NCBI GenBank assembly: GCA_902785925.1
Contig: CADAAI010000026.1
Coordinates: forward strand, 1-40,341
Direction of reading: 5' to 3'
DNA length: 40,341 bases
Source of the DNA: an uncultured Bacteroidales bacterium
Lineage (GTDB): Bacteria; Bacteroidota; Bacteroidia; Bacteroidales; Muribaculaceae
The position numbers were made by a program, and so were the translations under genes. Under the pieces are notes generated by a model that worked only from the letters and a program-made list of their open reading frames with translations, made no database searches and was not told the origin of the DNA. Below are positions 36,766 through 40,341 of this stretch, piece after piece. How positions within the stretch are numbered: position 1 is the stretch's first letter; the number at the start of each line of letters is the position of its first letter.

Positions 36766-37953
36766 ATGAAGTTATTACAACAGAAGTTGGCAAGCTACAC
36801 CGAGCCTCAAAAGGCTAAGGCAGCAGGTATTTATCCTTATTTCCGTGCCATATCCAGCGAGCAGGACACCGAGGTCATTATCAATGGCAAGAAGGTGCTC
36901 ATGTTCGGTTCTAACTGTTACTCTGGTCTGGTTATTGACCAGCGTGTTCGTGACGCGGCTATTGAGGCCACTAAGAAGTATGGCACAGGCATGGCAGGCT
37001 CGCCTTTCCTTAATGGTACTCTCGATATCCACAAGGACCTCGAGAAGAAACTCGCTGCCTATGCAGGTAAGGAAGACGCCATGATTTATAGCACAGGATT
37101 TGAGGTGAATCTTGGTGTGGTATCGTGCCTCACTGGTCGTGAGGACTACATTTTGTGGGACGAGCAGGACCACGCCTCGATTATCGAGGGTCGTCGCTTG
37201 TCGTTCTCGCAGTCGCTCAAGTACAAGCACAACGATATGGCATCGCTCGAGGCACAGCTCCAGAAGTGTAACCCCGACAAGGTGAAGCTTATTGTTACCG
37301 ATGGTGTGTTCTCGATGGAAGGTGACGTGTGCAAGCTCCCCGATATCGTTGAATTGGCCCGCAAGTACGATGCCAGCATCATGGTTGATGAGGCTCATGG
37401 TATTGGCGTGTTTGGTAAGGGCGGTCGTGGCGTTTGCGACCACTTCGGCTTGACCGACGAGGTTGACCTCATCATGGGTACCTTCAGCAAGTCGTTCGCT
37501 TCGCTCGGAGGATTCATCGCTACCGACGAGGTTATTACCAACTATCTGCGTCACCATAGCCGCAGTTACATCTTTACCGCCAGTATCACTCCTGCGGCTA
37601 CTGCTGCAGTGAGTGTTGCCCTCGACATCATGATTGCCGAGCCCGAGCGTCAGGAGCGTCTGTGGGAGAACACCCATTATGCGCTTGAGGGGTTCCGCCA
37701 GATGGGATGCGAGATTGGTCACACCGAGACTCCAATCATTCCATTGTTTATCCGCGACAACAACCTCACCTTCCTTATCACCCGTGAGTTGCTCGACGAG
37801 GGTATATTTGTGAATCCAGTTGTTTCGCCTGCTGTTGCTCCTAACGACACGCTCATTCGTTTCAGCCTTATGGCTACTCACACACGTGAGCAGGTGACCA
37901 TCGCGCTCGAGAAGATTCAAAAGGTATTCCGCAGCCACAACCTCATCCCATAA
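36766..37953 (+). CDS. spt: Serine palmitoyltransferase (alpha-oxoamine synthase family)
   Basis: The protein has 395 residues, a fold-type I PLP enzyme. The PLP lysine is K242 in MGTFSKSFASLGGF; the ring-stacking histidine is H136 in DEQDHASIIEGRR, and MVDEAHG holds the aspartate (D208) for the PLP nitrogen. The sequence (GIYPYFRAI, MFGSNCYSGL, YGTGMAGSPFLNGTLDIH, CLTGREDYI) closely resembles the Bacteroides serine palmitoyltransferase that starts sphingolipid synthesis by joining serine with palmitoyl-CoA. Glycine C-acetyltransferase (kbl) and 8-amino-7-oxononanoate synthase are related alternatives. A terminator follows. Confidence 0.85.
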   Translation: MKLLQQKLASYTEPQKAKAAGIYPYFRAISSEQDTEVIINGKKVLMFGSNCYSGLVIDQRVRDAAIEATKKYGTGMAGSPFLNGTLDIHKDLEKKLAAYAGKEDAMIYSTGFEVNLGVVSCLTGREDYILWDEQDHASIIEGRRLSFSQSLKYKHNDMASLEAQLQKCNPDKVKLIVTDGVFSMEGDVCKLPDIVELARKYDASIMVDEAHGIGVFGKGGRGVCDHFGLTDEVDLIMGTFSKSFASLGGFIATDEVITNYLRHHSRSYIFTASITPAATAAVSVALDIMIAEPERQERLWENTHYALEGFRQMGCEIGHTETPIIPLFIRDNNLTFLITRELLDEGIFVNPVVSPAVAPNDTLIRFSLMATHTREQVTIALEKIQKVFRSHNLIP

Positions 37954-37977
37954 AGATTATCATTTCGTAATTATAGT

Positions 37978-38011
37978 AAGGATGTGTCATTTTAAGGTCA
38001 CATCCTTTTTT
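37978..38011 (+). terminator. Terminator after spt, directly before tilS
   Basis: AGGATGTG (37979-37986) pairs with CACATCCT (37999-38006), followed by a T run to 38011. The tilS start codon is at 38016, only 4 bp further on. Confidence 0.8.
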
Positions 38012-38015
38012 ATAG

Positions 38016-39347
38016 ATGGAAGAACGTTTTCTAAATAAGGTCAGGGCATTTATCGACAGCGATTGTGGCATCGACGCTTCATTACCGGTGCTGGTGGCTC
38101 TGAGTGGTGGTGCCGATTCGGTGGCGCTTCTGCGGGTGTTGCTCGAGTTGGGCTATGATTGCCGCGCCGCTCACTGTAACTTCCATTTGCGTGGTAACGA
38201 GAGCAACCGCGACGAACGCTTTGTTACTGAGTTGTGTCAGCGCCTTGGTGTGAAGCTCGATGTAAAGCACTTTGATGTGCCGGTTTTCATGCAAGAGCAT
38301 GGTGTGTCGCTCGAGATGGCATGCCGTGAGTTGCGCTACAGGTGGTTTGAAGAACTCCTTGCCGAGCATGGTTGCCAGTGTGTTGCTGTGGCTCACCACA
38401 ACGACGACAACATCGAAACGTTCTTCCTCAACGCCTTGCGAGGCACGGGCATTGCTGGGCTCACAGGCATGAAGCCTCTTAATGGCAGTGTGGTGCGACC
38501 CTTGCTTTGCGTTTCACGAAGTGATATCCTAGAATGGCTTGACTCACTTCATCAAGATTATGTGACCGACAGCACCAATCTTGAGAATGACGCACGTCGC
38601 AACCGCCTGCGCAACGTGGTGCTTCCTGCTATCTACAGTGAGTTTGAAGGGGCTAAAGATACCCTTCTAACAACTATTGAGAACATGACGCGCTGCAATG
38701 ACCTCTACAGTGAGAGTGTGGGTGTGATGCGCAACATCGTGAGTGACCATGTGGGCGACAGTTTAATAATCGATGCCGAGATTCTCAATAGTTTCGACAA
38801 TCGCGAGATGTTGCTTTATGAAATACTTAAACCTCATGGCTTTAATTATGAGCAGTGCAGTGACATGCTCACGAGCGCTGTGGGTAGGCACTTTACTTCG
38901 GTCACCCATAAGGCAGCAATTAACCGAACTTCAATCGAGATTGAACCTCTTGTCGAGCTAAAGGAGGAGGTGTATATCATCGACCTTGATGATAAGATTA
39001 TTACAGAGCCAATAAAGCTTGAAATCAGTCATGTTCACGGCAAGAAGTTCTCGCCCGAAATGGTCGACGGTAAGCATGTGGTGGCTTTCAGTAATGAGAT
39101 TTTGCAGTGCTCTGAAGTGCTATTGCGACATTGGCGCGAGGGCGATCGTTTTAGACCCTTCGGTATGAAGGGAAGCAAGCTCCTGAGTGACCTTTTCACC
39201 GACCTAAAATTCAGCGAAAAACAGAAAAAAGAGACTTGGATACTAGAAGCTGATGGCGAAATACTGTGGGTGATTGGTTTTCGCTCAGCCCGAGCATTTA
39301 AAGTGCCAAGCGATTCTGCAAACTACGTGATAATTAGTGTGGACTAA
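38016..39347 (+). CDS. tilS: tRNA(Ile)-lysidine synthase
   Basis: The protein has 443 residues. The PP-loop SGGADS (30-35) activates tRNA with ATP; AAHCNFHLRGNESNRDERFV and VAVAHHNDDNIETFFLNALRGTGIAGLTGM are family blocks, and the C-terminal part (HWREGDRFRPFGMKGSKLLSDLF) is the TilS C-terminal domain. It converts C34 of the minor isoleucine tRNA to lysidine so that AUA is read as Ile. The gene is normally essential. No promoter was seen between the spt terminator and the start codon. Its stop codon overlaps that of the convergent gene by 3 bp. Confidence 0.95.
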   Translation: MEERFLNKVRAFIDSDCGIDASLPVLVALSGGADSVALLRVLLELGYDCRAAHCNFHLRGNESNRDERFVTELCQRLGVKLDVKHFDVPVFMQEHGVSLEMACRELRYRWFEELLAEHGCQCVAVAHHNDDNIETFFLNALRGTGIAGLTGMKPLNGSVVRPLLCVSRSDILEWLDSLHQDYVTDSTNLENDARRNRLRNVVLPAIYSEFEGAKDTLLTTIENMTRCNDLYSESVGVMRNIVSDHVGDSLIIDAEILNSFDNREMLLYEILKPHGFNYEQCSDMLTSAVGRHFTSVTHKAAINRTSIEIEPLVELKEEVYIIDLDDKIITEPIKLEISHVHGKKFSPEMVDGKHVVAFSNEILQCSEVLLRHWREGDRFRPFGMKGSKLLSDLFTDLKFSEKQKKETWILEADGEILWVIGFRSARAFKVPSDSANYVIISVD

Positions 39348-40177
39348 TTATTTCTAATCCAAATAGCATCGAGTTTTGCCTCGATGTTGCAGTTTTCCAT
39401 TCCTTTAAGTGTGCCCAATACCTTTAGTACACGGTTCAGGCTTGCCTCGTTCTTCAGGATAACACGCTTGTCGCGGTCGAGCAGATAAAACATGGGCATC
39501 GTCATCAAGTCATAGGTCTGCTCCCCATCCACCTTTTGTTCATAGTCCCACCCGTTGATTATATAGCTTGGGAAATACTCTTGTTTCCATTCATCCACGT
39601 TGTCATAGGGATATATGCCAACCACAGTCAGTGTGCTGTCGCTGACCATCGACTTGAGTAGGGTGGTAGTGTCTAGGCGCTCTTTCACCTTGGCACACGA
39701 CAGGCATTCTGGGTCATTGAAGTAGATCAAGGTGTAGTCAGTGGTGATTTCACTCAACTTGTGACTAGTGCCGTCAAGGGTTTCATAATCAATGTCGTTG
39801 GCGACCTTGCCGGGGGCATTCTTGCGCACTACGTCAAGCAGCGATTTTGAGCGCAGGCGCTCATTGTCGCTTAGGCATGATGCATTTGCAGCGTGCTCAA
39901 TCAGCAATGCAAATAGCTCCTCGTTGTGGCTGTCCCATGTGGGCTCCGAAAGCATCTCCTCAAGGCTTGCCGTCAGCTGCTTGTATTCCTTGCTGTGCTT
40001 CTGCACTGTTGCATCGAGAAACTTGGCCATCTCGGCTTTAGCAACTTCACGTGGCATGGCCTCAATTCTGTTGAGAATCATCCCGGGGGTGAGTTGCTCT
40101 TCGGCGTCGGCGGTCATCGATGTTGCAAGAGCTATTATTAGCATTGCAATGATTTTATGCCATTTAGATAATTTCAT
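39344..40177 (-). CDS. Exported DUF5106-like protein with thioredoxin-like domain
   Basis: The protein has 277 residues. It starts with a signal peptide (about 1-25). Residues 28-130 are helical and resemble the DUF5106 region found in front of thioredoxin folds in Bacteroidota. The thioredoxin-like part starts near 131 (DYETLDGTSHKLSEI), with the redox pair C158 and C161 (CLSC) after LIYFNDPE, and MPMFYLLDRDKRVI (cis-proline region). It probably acts as a periplasmic thiol-disulfide protein. It is a single gene with its own promoter. Confidence 0.78.
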   Translation of the reverse strand: MKLSKWHKIIAMLIIALATSMTADAEEQLTPGMILNRIEAMPREVAKAEMAKFLDATVQKHSKEYKQLTASLEEMLSEPTWDSHNEELFALLIEHAANASCLSDNERLRSKSLLDVVRKNAPGKVANDIDYETLDGTSHKLSEITTDYTLIYFNDPECLSCAKVKERLDTTTLLKSMVSDSTLTVVGIYPYDNVDEWKQEYFPSYIINGWDYEQKVDGEQTYDLMTMPMFYLLDRDKRVILKNEASLNRVLKVLGTLKGMENCNIEAKLDAIWIRNN

Positions 40178-40181
40178 GCTG

Positions 40182-40215
40182 CAAATATACGTAACATTAC
40201 AGTGAACTAGAGCAA
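40182..40215 (-). promoter_or_regulatory. Promoter of the thioredoxin-like gene
   Basis: TATATTTG (40189-40182) is an exact TAnnTTTG match. TTG (40215-40213) lies 23 bp upstream, slightly far. The -7 box is only 5 bp from the ATG, so the mRNA would be nearly leaderless if this is used. Confidence 0.45.
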
Positions 40216-40314
40216 TAAAAATGCTAAAAAAACAAAACTTTGTCTAAATTCACAAACGAAGTGCAATAAATAATTCTTTGTTGAATTAAAGAACATATAT
40301 GATATTGTGCTGTT

Positions 40315-40334
40315 GGAAGTCGGAAATAACTTCC
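40315..40334. repeat. Short inverted repeat at the right edge
   Basis: GGAAGT (40315-40320) pairs with ACTTCC (40329-40334) around 8 nt. The rest of 40216-40341 is AT-rich and shows no gene. Too short to interpret. Confidence 0.2.
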
Positions 40335-40341
40335 GTAGCGA

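Noticed and set aside
36775..37938. Long 387-codon antisense open frame opposite spt
   Set aside because: It mirrors the codon pattern of the spt gene, whose product is clearly recognisable; no motif or start signal supports the antisense frame.

Overview
The window looks like a chromosomal segment of a Bacteroidales (Bacteroidota) gut-type bacterium. The signs are: promoters of the phylum-specific form TTTG-N19-20-TAnnTTTG in front of many genes; complex I with a fused NuoCD and no NuoE, NuoF or NuoG; a Bacteroides-type serine palmitoyltransferase; a short ATP synthase epsilon subunit; outer-membrane beta-barrel proteins of the small 'porin family' type; and a DUF5106-like/thioredoxin-like exported protein. 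The family (for example Muribaculaceae, Prevotellaceae or Bacteroidaceae) cannot be settled by eye. No insertion sequence, prophage, CRISPR array or plasmid feature was seen.

Layout. 1-5.2 kb: a possible gene fragment at the left edge, then a minus-strand pair (GH84 beta-N-acetylglucosaminidase followed by an M16 zinc peptidase) with its own promoter and terminator. 5.3-5.6 kb: tRNA-Glu(CUC) on the plus strand and tRNA-Val(UAC) on the minus strand, convergent. 5.6-14.5 kb: mostly single genes or pairs: exported transglutaminase-like protein, DJ-1/PfpI protein, small OMP, an OMP-PreA pair, ApbE flavin transferase, a short RluA-type pseudouridine synthase and an M23 peptidase. 14.5-15.3 kb: a 755-bp gene-poor control region with repeats, a divergent promoter pair and a long leader for the nuo operon. 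15.3-32.6 kb: one co-directional cluster of 18 genes. 32.6-40.3 kb: uvrB-ygiQ (minus), serine palmitoyltransferase and tilS (plus), and a thioredoxin-like exported protein (minus).

The central result is the 17.3-kb cluster: nuoA-nuoB-nuoCD-nuoH, then the complete F1Fo ATP synthase set atpD-C-B-E-F-H-A-G, then nuoI-J-K-L-M-N. The ATP synthase operon sits inside the complex I operon, between nuoH and nuoI. The only good consensus promoter found is upstream of nuoA, and a 17-bp perfect hairpin follows nuoN, so the proton pump that makes the gradient and the enzyme that spends it may be transcribed together. The largest internal gap (134 bp, atpG-nuoI) contains alternative pairings that could tune expression of the second nuo half. 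The operon is preceded by a roughly 290-nt leader with several hairpins and a 40-codon open frame.

All calls come from reading translated sequence and motifs; no database search was run.
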